From Pedobacter sp. UBA1951 (GTDB lineage Bacteria > Bacteroidota > Bacteroidia > Sphingobacteriales > Sphingobacteriaceae), in assembly GCA_002336465.1 (NCBI GenBank), contig DDEP01000061.1:1-13986 (forward strand): 13,986 nt of DNA, given 5' to 3'. Both the position numbers and the translations under genes were made by a program. How positions within the stretch are numbered: the stretch's first letter is position 1; each line of letters starts with the position of its first letter. The notes under the pieces were generated by a model, which ran no database searches, had not been told where the DNA came from, and worked only from the letters and a program-made list of their open reading frames with translations. Below, piece by piece: positions 1-7,807 of this stretch.

Positions 1-1
1 A

Positions 2-631
2 CATTATATTAGACATGAGGTTGAGCATATTTTACATTTTGAAAAAGGAATTTTCTATACTATAAAAGAACTCATTGTTCGTCCTGGAGAAAATGTTCGT
101 GAGTTTATTGCCGATAATAGAAGTAGGCTCCTAAAACCAATTGTTTTTTTGATCGTATCGTCTTTAATTTATTCTATTATAGCCCATTTTTTTCATATTG
201 AAAGTTATATAAGTTATGATACTGAAGATAAAACATCAACTTTCTACAAAATTTTTAAATGGGGAGATGAGCATTCGGGATATGCTAATTTAATAATGGG
301 AGTCTTCATTGCTTTTTGGGCAAAATTATTCTTCAAAAAGAAGAACTATAATCTATATGAAATTCTTATTCTCTTGTGTTTTGTTACGGGAACCAGTATG
401 ATTATTTTTTCTGTATTTACACTCTTTCAGGGATTATTACATTTTAAATTAATGATTATTGCAGGAATTGTTGGAACAATATATAGTATTTGGGCAATAG
501 GTGATTTTTTTGGTGGGAGGGAGATATCTAATTATATAAAAGCATTCTTATCCTATATTTTAGGATTATTTACATTTTCGCTTACAGTAGTTATAATGGG
601 CGAATTGATTGATTTAGCGATTAAGCGTTAG
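2..631 (+). CDS. DUF3667 family membrane protein, 5' end missing
   Basis: The frame is open from the first full codon at base 2 to the TAG at 629-631, giving 209 visible residues; the true start lies left of the window. A TTG at 149 is in frame but is not a credible start, because the conserved part of the family lies before it. The visible N-terminus has the segment HFEKG, then KELIVRPGENVREFI and the RLLKPIVFLI stretch, which I recognise as the core of the Bacteroidota DUF3667 family. Members usually begin with a cysteine zinc ribbon, which would be in the missing part. After the core come about five hydrophobic segments, so this is an inner-membrane protein of unknown role. It converges on the glycosyltransferase gene with a 17-base gap and no visible terminator. 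Confidence 0.8.
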   Translation, partial: HYIRHEVEHILHFEKGIFYTIKELIVRPGENVREFIADNRSRLLKPIVFLIVSSLIYSIIAHFFHIESYISYDTEDKTSTFYKIFKWGDEHSGYANLIMGVFIAFWAKLFFKKKNYNLYEILILLCFVTGTSMIIFSVFTLFQGLLHFKLMIIAGIVGTIYSIWAIGDFFGGREISNYIKAFLSYILGLFTFSLTVVIMGELIDLAIKR

Positions 632-648
632 AACAAAAGCTATAGGAA

Positions 649-1665
649 TTAAAAGATTAAATCACTGAATTTTTTCTTTTTACCAACAAAGTATGCCCAT
701 ACAATGCTTTTGAGATAAGTTCCGGCGTGCTTCTTAAAGCTGATTTGCTTAGTGCTACGTTTAGCAGACGTTTTAAAAAAGTTCTTAAAGAAATGGAAAT
801 GCGCTTTGTTGATGGAAAAAGCGAATTTAAAATTACCCTTTAAGAAAAACTGGAACCAAGCGGCAAGATCTATCCAAAGACGGATGAAAACCTTAGTACA
901 AGCCTCTCCAAAAGGGAGATTTTTCTGCATAATAATAAGATTGTTCCTGAAATTGAGGTAGCTTTTAAATGGACTTGAAGTATTTAGAGTTCCACCACCT
1001 AAGTGATAAACTTCTGCATCAGCACAGTAATAAACTTTCTTGTCCATATTCTTTAAGCGCCAGCACAGGTCAATTTCTTCCATGTGTGCAAATAAGTCGG
1101 GGTCTAAGCCTTTTGCGAGCTGCCAGTCTGTACTGCGGATAAAGAAAGCGGCGCCGCTTGCCCAAAAAATCTCTTCACTGTTATTATATTGATTATGGTC
1201 TTTTTCTATCTCATCAAAAATTCGGCCTTTGCAAAACGGAAAAGCATAATTATCTAGGTAACCTCCTGCCGCACCAGCGTATTCAAATAGTTCTTTATGC
1301 TTTAGCCATTTAATTTTGGGTTGTGCAATGGCTATTTGGCTATCACATTCCATTAACTCAATTACAGGGCTTATCCAGTTTTCGCTAACTTCAACATCAG
1401 AATTCAGTAATACAAAATAATCGGCCTCAACTTTTTTAAGCGCTTCATTATAACCCTGGGCAAAACCATAATTTTCAGCATTGACAATAAGCCTTATCTG
1501 TGGATAATTTTCTTTTACAAAAGCAACAGAATTATCTGTAGAAGCATTGTCTGCCACTATGATCTGCAAGTTTTCATAGTTGGTTTTTACAACAGAAGGT
1601 AAAAACTGTTCTAACAGAAGCTTGCCGTTCCAATTTAAGATAACAACTGCTACGCTTGGTTTCAT
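649..1665 (-). CDS. Family 2 glycosyltransferase
   Basis: A 338-residue GT-A fold glycosyltransferase that would transfer a sugar from a nucleotide-sugar donor. The N-terminal Rossmann-like half starts VAVVILNWNG (residues 5-14), with the nucleotide-binding Asp in ADNAST (D39), the DXD-like NSDVE at 88-92, the acceptor-side HMEEIDLCWR around 194-203 (candidate base among E196, E197, D199), and the following HLGGGT (221-226) typical of rhamnosyltransferase-like GT2 proteins. The C-terminal 80 residues are aromatic and basic with one hydrophobic stretch near 255-275, which suggests membrane association. The gene starts one base after the stop of the acyltransferase gene upstream on the same strand, so the two are probably co-transcribed and act on the same lipid-linked acceptor. 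The acceptor and sugar cannot be read from the sequence. Confidence 0.9.
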   Translation of the reverse strand: MKPSVAVVILNWNGKLLLEQFLPSVVKTNYENLQIIVADNASTDNSVAFVKENYPQIRLIVNAENYGFAQGYNEALKKVEADYFVLLNSDVEVSENWISPVIELMECDSQIAIAQPKIKWLKHKELFEYAGAAGGYLDNYAFPFCKGRIFDEIEKDHNQYNNSEEIFWASGAAFFIRSTDWQLAKGLDPDLFAHMEEIDLCWRLKNMDKKVYYCADAEVYHLGGGTLNTSSPFKSYLNFRNNLIIMQKNLPFGEACTKVFIRLWIDLAAWFQFFLKGNFKFAFSINKAHFHFFKNFFKTSAKRSTKQISFKKHAGTYLKSIVWAYFVGKKKKFSDLIF

Positions 1666-1666
1666 A

Positions 1667-2536
1667 TTAATTATTTAGTTTCCATCGGTTATGGCTCCAT
1701 AACCAGTACTCGGGACGTTCGTTAATGGTTTGTTCTAGATGCTTAAAAAACAAATCTGTGATTTCATGCGTTGCGGTTTGTTTAGGAGTTAAACACAAAG
1801 GCATGGCTACAATTTCGTAATAACCGCGTTTTGTTCGGTTTAATTCAAAGTAAAAAACAGGTCTGTTGGTTTGTCTGGCTATTTTTTCTAAACCCATAAG
1901 TACTGCCGTAGGCTGGTTTAAGAAGTTTAAAGTATATTGCACTTCGCTACGTACAGGGCTTTGGTCACTGGCAAAACAAAACATGGTGGTTTCATTTTTA
2001 GTGCTTATAACCTGTCTTGGCGTTTGTCGCATAGCTACCAAGGTGTTACCAAAACGGCTACGCAACCTGTTAAACCAACTTTCAAAAATTTTATTGTTGA
2101 TGGGCTTGTAGATTACATTGCAATCGGCAGAAAATTCAATACCGGCCACTACCATGCACATTTCCCAGTTACCATAATGTCCGGTACAAGATATGGTACT
2201 TTCTCCACGTCTTAAATAAGCTTCAATCTGTTCATGGTTTTTCATTTTTACCCTGTGTAAGAGTTCAGCTTTGCTTATTGAACTGAGTTTTACGATTTCG
2301 AACATCAAATCTGTAAGATATCGATAATGTTTTTTTTCAATTTGTATGATTTCGCTAAGCTCTTTATCCGGAAAGGCGTTCAATAGATTCTTACGAACTA
2401 TTTTTCGTCTATATCTTATCAGGTAATATATGGGATAATACAAGATGTTTGATAGCCCATATAAAAACCAAAAAGGGAGAAAAGACAATAAGTGCAAAAA
2501 GTAAATACCTATATAAGAAAAACCTTTTTTAATCAT
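1667..2536 (-). CDS. LpxL/HtrB-like lysophospholipid acyltransferase
   Basis: A 289-residue protein of the lipid A lauroyl/myristoyl acyltransferase family (inner membrane, cytoplasmic face). It has an N-terminal hydrophobic helix (LHLLSFLPFWFLYGLSNIL), a basic RYRRKIVRKNL patch just after it, the catalytic HX4E motif as GHYGNWE (H120, E125), the downstream ASDQSP block, and an ERPEYWLWSHNRW ending that is highly typical of LpxL/HtrB proteins. I chose the ATG at 2536 (MIKKGFSYIG). An earlier in-frame ATG at 2578 would add 14 residues, overlap the divergent WbqC gene and lie upstream of a good TATGTTTG promoter box. It probably forms an operon with the GT2 gene that follows. It may acylate lipid A, or another glyco- or aminolipid of the Bacteroidota envelope. 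Confidence 0.88.
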   Translation of the reverse strand: MIKKGFSYIGIYFLHLLSFLPFWFLYGLSNILYYPIYYLIRYRRKIVRKNLLNAFPDKELSEIIQIEKKHYRYLTDLMFEIVKLSSISKAELLHRVKMKNHEQIEAYLRRGESTISCTGHYGNWEMCMVVAGIEFSADCNVIYKPINNKIFESWFNRLRSRFGNTLVAMRQTPRQVISTKNETTMFCFASDQSPVRSEVQYTLNFLNQPTAVLMGLEKIARQTNRPVFYFELNRTKRGYYEIVAMPLCLTPKQTATHEITDLFFKHLEQTINERPEYWLWSHNRWKLNN

Positions 2537-2555
2537 TAATTTGGCAACTGTAATG

Positions 2556-2563
2556 CAAACATA
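2556..2563 (-). promoter_or_regulatory. Possible -7 box for the acyltransferase-GT2 operon
   Basis: The minus strand reads TATGTTTG here, an exact match to the Bacteroidota -7 consensus TAnnTTTG, 19 bases before the ATG at 2536. The -33 element is only a weak CTG near 2583-2585, which would lie within the first codons of the divergent gene. It supports the start at 2536 over the one at 2578. This is consensus matching only. Confidence 0.35.
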
Positions 2564-2572
2564 AAATATCAG

Positions 2573-3181
2573 ATGCAAAAAACAGCCATATTTCCACTTT
2601 TTTACCTTCCGCCCATAAACTATTTTACTTTGTTAAAGACTTATGATTATAACGTTGTTCTAGAAAAATTTGAACATTTTCCTAAGCAAACCTATAGAAA
2701 CAGAGCAACTATAGCATCGCCAAATGGTAGTTTAGATTTAACGGTCCCGGTTGCAAAAGGGTCAAAGATACACACGCCTTTTAAAGACGTTAAGATCAGT
2801 TACGATGTAAAATGGCAGCGTTTGCAATGGCTTAGTTTACAGGCTTGCTACCGTAGTTCGGCATATTTTGAATTTTACGAAGATAGCTTAGCCCCATTCT
2901 ATGAAAAACAATATACTTTTCTTTTAGATTACAACCAAGAACTGCTGAATTGGGTCTTAAAGCACCTTAAAATTAACCATGATTTTACGTTTACAGACAC
3001 TTATCAACCAGATATAAATGCTGTTGATGATTACCGTATGGCTTTTACGAAAAAGAATGTACCTCAGATAGAAGTAAAACCGTATTTTCAGGTATTTAGC
3101 GATAGAAATGAATTTATATCGAACCTTAGTATTGTAGATTTGTTATTTAACCAAGGACCACAGGCTAAATCATACTTTTAA
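2573..3181 (+). CDS. WbqC-like family protein
   Basis: A 202-residue soluble protein of the WbqC-like family (PF08889). Recognisable features are the start AIFPLFYLPPINYF, the FEHFPKQTYRNRATIASPNG segment with a conserved basic/Asn motif, LTVPVAKG, and the later WQRLQWLSLQACYRSSAYFEFYED stretch. Family members are found in polysaccharide clusters and, in Bacteroidota, often near signal peptidase; the biochemical activity is not settled as far as I know. It starts 36 bases from the divergent acyltransferase and ends 9 bases before corA, so it may share a transcript with corA. No Shine-Dalgarno motif precedes the ATG, which is usual for this phylum. Family assignment is strong, function unknown. 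Confidence 0.88.
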   Translation: MQKTAIFPLFYLPPINYFTLLKTYDYNVVLEKFEHFPKQTYRNRATIASPNGSLDLTVPVAKGSKIHTPFKDVKISYDVKWQRLQWLSLQACYRSSAYFEFYEDSLAPFYEKQYTFLLDYNQELLNWVLKHLKINHDFTFTDTYQPDINAVDDYRMAFTKKNVPQIEVKPYFQVFSDRNEFISNLSIVDLLFNQGPQAKSYF

Positions 3182-3190
3182 TCATACAGC

Positions 3191-4309
3191 ATGGCTAAAT
3201 CCAAGTATCGTTCACGCAAAAGGAAGCAATATGCCATACCCGAACCGGGAACCACGCCGGGTTATGTATATATTGACGAGAAATCATTAACTCCAAAAAT
3301 TACCCTTCATATTTATAACCAAGATACTTATGAAGAAGTTGTACTTAATAATTTGGAAGGTATAAAAGAAAAGATTTCTGACAAGAAATACACTTACTGG
3401 ATAGATATCAAAGGATTTAAATCGGCGAGGATGTTCGAAGTGCTGAATGATGAATTTAATGTGCATAGATTGGTTTTAGAAGATATCACAAGGAGCTATC
3501 ATCGCCCTAAATTTGAAGAATATGAGGGGTACGCCTTTGCAATTAGCAGGATGTTACGTTTAGATCCAGATGAAAGCCTTTGGAATGAACAACTTTCATT
3601 TATTCTTACCAAAAACACATTGATCACCTTGCAAGAAAACTATGATGATTGTTTAGGTGCGGTGCGAAAAAGGCTTAAAGTGGGTAAGGGCAATATCAGG
3701 ATTGCAGGTCCTGGCTATTTACTTTATGCGTTAATGGATATGGTGGTAGATTCCTATTTCTCTATCTTGAACATATGGAATGAGCGTTTAGATATGATAG
3801 AAGATCGTTTGTTAGATAAACCTGATAAAAGCGTAATGTTTGAAACGCAGATGATAAAAAGGGATCTGATCGCCATGAGAAGGGTGGTATGGCCAGAACG
3901 TGATAAAATGAATGATATTTTACGTAGCGATAGCAGCCTGATTACCGAACAGACAAGGTTGTTTATTAAAGACGCTTACGATCATTGTGTGCAGATTATT
4001 GATATGGTAGAATCTATTAAAGAAATTGCCGCTACTAATATTGATATGTATTTGTCTATCATCAGCAATAGGATGAATGAAATCATGAAAGTGCTTACTA
4101 TTATTTCTTCCATTTTTATTCCCCTTACTTTTATTGCTGGTATTTATGGAATGAATTTCTCAAAGCAGGATCCTGTTACTGGAAAAATTATGCCGCAAAA
4201 CATGCCCGAACTTTATCAGGAACATGGTTATTTATATACTATTATTGTAATGGGAGTTATTGCACTTTTACAAGTTCTGTATTTTTGGCGTAAAGGCTGG
4301 TTTAAATAA
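3191..4309 (+). CDS. corA: CorA magnesium/cobalt transport protein
   Basis: A 372-residue CorA channel subunit for Mg2+ (and Co2+/Ni2+) uptake; the family works as a membrane pentamer. The N-terminal cytoplasmic alpha/beta domain (about 35-165) is followed by the long stalk helices (about 180-300). The first membrane helix is near 301-320 and ends in the signature YGMNF (GMN at 320-322), followed by a periplasmic loop containing MPELYQEHGY (an MPEL-type loop) and a second membrane helix near 349-366 with the basic tail WRKGWFK. The first 15 residues are very basic (KSKYRSRKRKQ), a short extension compared with the core family. It lies 9 bases after the WbqC gene. The convergent response-regulator gene ends only 2 bases away, with no room for a terminator between them. 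Confidence 0.95.
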   Translation: MAKSKYRSRKRKQYAIPEPGTTPGYVYIDEKSLTPKITLHIYNQDTYEEVVLNNLEGIKEKISDKKYTYWIDIKGFKSARMFEVLNDEFNVHRLVLEDITRSYHRPKFEEYEGYAFAISRMLRLDPDESLWNEQLSFILTKNTLITLQENYDDCLGAVRKRLKVGKGNIRIAGPGYLLYALMDMVVDSYFSILNIWNERLDMIEDRLLDKPDKSVMFETQMIKRDLIAMRRVVWPERDKMNDILRSDSSLITEQTRLFIKDAYDHCVQIIDMVESIKEIAATNIDMYLSIISNRMNEIMKVLTIISSIFIPLTFIAGIYGMNFSKQDPVTGKIMPQNMPELYQEHGYLYTIIVMGVIALLQVLYFWRKGWFK

Positions 4310-4311
4310 AC

Positions 4312-4995
4312 TTAGCACACCAGTTTATAACCCATTCCTCTTATATTGAGAATTTCTATACTATTGTCTTTTTGCAGGTGTTTACGCAATCGGGTAATGA
4401 AAACATCCATGGTACGGGTATTGAAAAAGCTGTCATCGCCCCAGATCAAAGTAAGTGCTGTTTTTCGCTCGAGAATGGCATTTTTGTTCTTGTAAAGCAA
4501 AAATAAAAGCTCGGTTTCACGATTAGATAAGCGGATTAAATCTTCATTGTACCAAAGTTCCTGCTTTTCATATTTAAAGTAATATTTACCAATATTGAAC
4601 TGCTGCGGTATTTCATCAGATGTGTTTTTATGGCGGTTAAGCAGTTCGGCAACTCTTAAAAAAAGTTCATCTAAACTAAATGGCTTACGCAAATAATCAT
4701 TTCCGCCACTTTCATAACCTTTGATTACATCTTTGGTTTCTGTTTTTGCGGTTAAAAATAATAGGGGTATATGTTTGTTGATCAACCTGATCTGTTGTGC
4801 AAGTGTAAAGCCATCGGTATGAGGTAGCATTACATCAAATATCAATAGATCAAAATGCCCGTTAAGAAAAGTATTATAAGCTTTTTTACCATCTGTAGCA
4901 ATAGTAACAAGGTAATTCTGTTGCATAAGGCTATCACTAACAACGCGGGCTAGAGAAGGTTCGTCTTCAACAAGTAGAATATGTGCTTTGCTCAT
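4312..4995 (-). CDS. OmpR/PhoB-family response regulator
   Basis: A 227-residue DNA-binding response regulator. The receiver domain (about 1-120) has the acidic pocket E10/D11, the phosphoacceptor D54 in IFDVMLP, T82 in LFLTAK, and K104 in LRKPF. The C-terminal winged helix (about 130-227) has the OmpR-type NRETELLFLLYKN helix, the TRTMDVFITRLRKHL recognition helix and the ending IRGMGYKLVC. The ATG overlaps the stop of the kinase gene (ATGA), so the two are translationally coupled and form a cognate pair. The arrangement resembles the RprX/RprY type of Bacteroidota, but I cannot assign orthology. Its likely binding site is the TTAAC array in front of the kinase gene. Confidence 0.95.
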   Translation of the reverse strand: MSKAHILLVEDEPSLARVVSDSLMQQNYLVTIATDGKKAYNTFLNGHFDLLIFDVMLPHTDGFTLAQQIRLINKHIPLLFLTAKTETKDVIKGYESGGNDYLRKPFSLDELFLRVAELLNRHKNTSDEIPQQFNIGKYYFKYEKQELWYNEDLIRLSNRETELLFLLYKNKNAILERKTALTLIWGDDSFFNTRTMDVFITRLRKHLQKDNSIEILNIRGMGYKLVC

Positions 4996-6470
4996 GATCT
5001 AAACTCAATGGTGAATATACTGCCTTTAGTGCCGTTGTTGCTTACAGTAATAGTTGCTTTATGCAGAACCATGATTTTTTTAACATAGCTTAAACCTAAT
5101 CCATAACCTTTTACATCGTGGGTATTGGTAGTGTTTATCCTAAAAAAAGGTTCGAATATCTTATCTCTGAACTCAGGAGAAATACCCATGCCATTATCTG
5201 ATATCCGGATTTGGTAGCAATTGTTCTTATGGCTTAATACAATTCGTATTTCCTTAGGGAAATTAAAATTATACTTGTACGCATTATCCAATAAATTACT
5301 TAAAGCATTCTTTAAATCAATTCTACTACCTTTAATAAGAGCGGCGTTAAGGTTTTGATGGCTAAAAGACAAATCTATGTCTGTTCTTTGCCCGAACTCT
5401 TCTGTTAGCTCATTGAGAAGGCCCACCAAATCTATATCTTCATGTACAACAATACCTAAAGTTTCCAGTTTGGCATTTTGTAAGATCTGATTGGTCAAAT
5501 TATTTAATTTTTGGGCCTGTTGTTTAATAATATCTAAGTACTGTTTTTGTGTTTCTGGATTTAATGAAAACCTCTCAAGCGCTTCTGTGGTAACCTGTAT
5601 AGACGAAAGAGGGGTATGGAACTCATGGGTCATATTACTGATGAACTGATCTTTAACCAGTACCAATTTTTGCTGCTTGAACAAGGTTTTTATGGTATAG
5701 ATAAAAGAAAATATCGTTATCCCAATTAGCAATAAAGAAGTGATGATGATCCATTTCATTTCCCTGAAATAAAACGTGTTGGGATTTTCGAGCATAATTT
5801 GAACCCATTCTTTTTCAAAAGGTCTTCTTAAAGAAGCATTTATTTTATCGCTGATGAAGAGGTTTTTATGGTCTTTAATTGTTTTATTGATTGTGAAAGG
5901 AGAACTTATATCACGTTGTTTTAATTCTTGTTTAAGGTACTTGCTAAGCTGTTGCAGATTTGCTCTGCTGGCATTCATCATCACATTTATACTATCACCC
6001 AAACCTTGGGTGTAATAATATATAGTACCATCTTTAATATCTTCTTTAAATACCCTTTCGGCAAAATGATTAATAAAGATTGCTTTAGCTTCAGGCGTGA
6101 TTTTTTTAAGTTTTTGTGTAAATTTTCCTATCCCAATCTTAAAGAATTTAGTACGCCTGCTGGTATCTTCTAAAAAACGAGGATGCGTATCCTGCAAAGT
6201 AAATACCGTATTACTGTCTCTATTCTTAATATCACAGTCAATTGTAAATAAAGAAGTGTCGGCAAGCCAAGTTTTAACCTGTTGAACCATTTGGTTGCGT
6301 CGCCATTCCATTTCACTATTAATAGCATTGTTCAGGGCTTGATTGACTTCGGTCTTAAAATTTTTTGTAACGGTTTTATAACTGCGGTAATTCCAGTACA
6401 ACTGTAGGCAGATGATACCTAACACGCAGCAGCTCATGAGCACCAGAACAAAACGCATATTTTTTTGCAT
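4992..6470 (-). CDS. Membrane sensor histidine kinase
   Basis: A 492-residue sensor kinase. One membrane helix (about 7-27), a periplasmic sensor region of about 210 residues, and a second helix (about 240-260) are followed almost directly by the dimerisation helix; no HAMP domain is visible. The H-box is ISNMTHEFHTPLSS with phosphorylated H282. The ATP-binding domain has the N-box ALSNLLDNAYKYN (N392, N396), the G1 box SDNGMG (425-429), the F-box FEPFFR and the G2 box GYGLGL (455-460). I start at the ATG at 6470 (MQKNMRF); a TTG at 6476 adds two residues only, and a second ATG at 6458 is also possible. It is the first gene of the pair with the response regulator, overlapping by 4 bases. The periplasmic ligand is unknown. 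Confidence 0.93.
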   Translation of the reverse strand: MQKNMRFVLVLMSCCVLGIICLQLYWNYRSYKTVTKNFKTEVNQALNNAINSEMEWRRNQMVQQVKTWLADTSLFTIDCDIKNRDSNTVFTLQDTHPRFLEDTSRRTKFFKIGIGKFTQKLKKITPEAKAIFINHFAERVFKEDIKDGTIYYYTQGLGDSINVMMNASRANLQQLSKYLKQELKQRDISSPFTINKTIKDHKNLFISDKINASLRRPFEKEWVQIMLENPNTFYFREMKWIIITSLLLIGITIFSFIYTIKTLFKQQKLVLVKDQFISNMTHEFHTPLSSIQVTTEALERFSLNPETQKQYLDIIKQQAQKLNNLTNQILQNAKLETLGIVVHEDIDLVGLLNELTEEFGQRTDIDLSFSHQNLNAALIKGSRIDLKNALSNLLDNAYKYNFNFPKEIRIVLSHKNNCYQIRISDNGMGISPEFRDKIFEPFFRINTTNTHDVKGYGLGLSYVKKIMVLHKATITVSNNGTKGSIFTIEFRS

Positions 6471-6509
6471 GCACAAACATAAGTTTATTGAAGTGTAAAA
6501 ATCGGTGTG

Positions 6510-6544
6510 TTAACACTAATTAACTTAGATTAACCTTTGTTAAC
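6510..6544. promoter_or_regulatory. Four TTAAC boxes at 10-bp spacing (probable operator)
   Basis: TTAAC starts at 6510, 6520, 6530 and 6540, so four direct repeats lie on one face of the helix. They sit in the centre of the 118-bp divergent gap, 40 bases from the kinase ATG (6470) and 44 bases from the thioredoxin-like gene ATG (6589). The first box is also the centre of a perfect 10-base palindrome, GTGTTAACAC (6507-6516). Tandem direct repeats at 10-11 bp are the usual binding pattern of OmpR/PhoB regulators; Bacillus PhoP uses TTAACA boxes. The obvious candidate binder is the response regulator encoded next door. This could mean autoregulation and control of the divergent gene; which one, and the sign, cannot be seen. 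Confidence 0.65.
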
Positions 6545-6588
6545 CTCGCTGTTGTGCAATAAGTAACACTTTTGCTTAAAATGATGAT

Positions 6589-7752
6589 ATGAGAAAAATT
6601 ATTCTATGCCTGTTGCTGATGACGAAATTAAGCTATGCACAGCAAATAAAATCAGGAGAGAAAGTGCCTGATTTTACATTGGATACTGTTCTGAATGCAC
6701 CTTCAAAATCATTTAAATCAGCGGATTTTAAAGGGAAAATTATCTGGATAGAATTTTGGGCAACATGGTGCGGACCTTGTATATCTGCAATGCCGCATTT
6801 AGCACAGATGCAGGCAAAATACAAAGATAAATTACAGGTAATCACTGTTACCAATGAAAAAGAAGAACGCATCCGTCAGTTTCTTAAAAAGAAACCCTTT
6901 AAATTATGGTTTGCCATTGACGGGGCAGAGCAGTTAAGAAAATATTTCCCTTTTGCGATTATACCCCATAGCGTTTTAATAGATACAGAAGGGAACTTGT
7001 TTGCTACTTCTGCTCCAAAAGATATTACCGAAAAAGTAATAGACAGTTTATGGGCTAAGCAAAAACCTAAAATTAATCTTAAAACAGATAATCTTACTAC
7101 AGATTATGTAGAGACTTATTTTAAAGTGCCCGATACAATTAAGAAAAGAGTATTATGGCAACCCGAAATTAAAGGTGGTTCAAGTATGCTAAAGACTTTT
7201 GCTTTGGATAGTAATTTTAAAGATAGAAGATTAACATTTATAAATGTAGGCCTAAATAATATATATATGCGTGCTTTTGGAGATTTTCCTTACGGAAGAA
7301 CTATAGATAAAGTTAAAGATAAGAATATGTATTGTTTAGATATTATTGTAGAAAAGCCTCAAGACTTAATACCTACCTTAAAAGCAGAACTTGTTTCTAA
7401 ATTTAATTTGCATGCCAGTATAATACCTCAGAATAAAGAAGTTTTACTTTTAAAAGTTGAGAACAAAGACTTGTTCAATAAAATTACCCGTAATACCAAC
7501 GGTAAGAGAACTTATTTTGCAAGACATGGTGAGATAGATCAGCAAGGTATTACCATGAAAGATTTTGCAGAATTTTTAGAAATATTTGGCTATGGTAAAT
7601 TTGTTCTTGATGAAACGGGCAATCAAGAAAAATTTGATATCAAATTTAGTTTTGCACCAGAAGATCCTCTGAGCTTAACCAAAATACTCAACAATATGGG
7701 TTTGCGTTTAGAAAAAGCAAGCAAAAAGATAGATATGCTTACGATAGAATGA
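6589..7752 (+). CDS. Secreted TlpA-like thioredoxin with C-terminal DUF3738-like domain
   Basis: A 387-residue exported protein. A Sec signal (residues 1-17, cleavage near SYA|QQ) leads into a TlpA/ResA-type thioredoxin domain (about 20-150) with VPDFTL, FWATWCGPC (C61 and C64) and a cis-Pro region at FAIIPHSVLID. Such domains reduce disulfides in the periplasm. From about residue 170 to the end is a second domain. Its last part (ITMKDFAEFL, VLDETGNQEKFDIKFSF, then GLRLEKASKKIDMLTIE) resembles the C-terminus of DUF3738 (TIGR03435, 'soil-associated protein'), a domain of unknown function that is often joined to TlpA-like parts. The gene is divergent from the kinase across the TTAAC array, so it may be a target of the two-component system. 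A terminator hairpin follows. Confidence 0.85.
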   Translation: MRKIILCLLLMTKLSYAQQIKSGEKVPDFTLDTVLNAPSKSFKSADFKGKIIWIEFWATWCGPCISAMPHLAQMQAKYKDKLQVITVTNEKEERIRQFLKKKPFKLWFAIDGAEQLRKYFPFAIIPHSVLIDTEGNLFATSAPKDITEKVIDSLWAKQKPKINLKTDNLTTDYVETYFKVPDTIKKRVLWQPEIKGGSSMLKTFALDSNFKDRRLTFINVGLNNIYMRAFGDFPYGRTIDKVKDKNMYCLDIIVEKPQDLIPTLKAELVSKFNLHASIIPQNKEVLLLKVENKDLFNKITRNTNGKRTYFARHGEIDQQGITMKDFAEFLEIFGYGKFVLDETGNQEKFDIKFSFAPEDPLSLTKILNNMGLRLEKASKKIDMLTIE

Positions 7753-7761
7753 GTATTACAT

Positions 7762-7795
7762 TATACTTCCCGATCCCATAGGATCAGGAAGTATA
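7762..7795 (+). terminator. Probable terminator hairpin after the thioredoxin-like gene
   Basis: TATACTTCC (7762-7770) pairs with GGAAGTATA (7787-7795), and the inner GATCC (7772-7776) pairs with GGATC (7781-7785), leaving one C/A mismatch and a CATA loop. The hairpin lies 9 bases after the stop codon and between two convergent genes. The T-tract is not adjacent: the plus strand reaches a T run only at about 7811-7817. It may stop transcription from both sides, less efficiently than a canonical terminator. Confidence 0.6.
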
Positions 7796-7807
7796 TCTTA
7801 AAATGAT

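Noticed and set aside
149..151. TTG as the start of the first plus-strand gene
   Set aside because: The conserved DUF3667 residues continue upstream of it to the window edge without a stop, so the gene is simply cut.
1866..2215. Two plus-strand reading frames opposite the acyltransferase
   Set aside because: They are antisense to a clear gene, have no recognisable family and show no start signal; they are shadows.
2537..2578. A 14-residue N-terminal extension of the acyltransferase from an upstream ATG at 2578
   Set aside because: It would overlap the divergent WbqC gene and lie upstream of the TATGTTTG box; the extension (MHLIFYVCITVAKL) is not typical of the family, and MIKKGFSYIG is a normal start.
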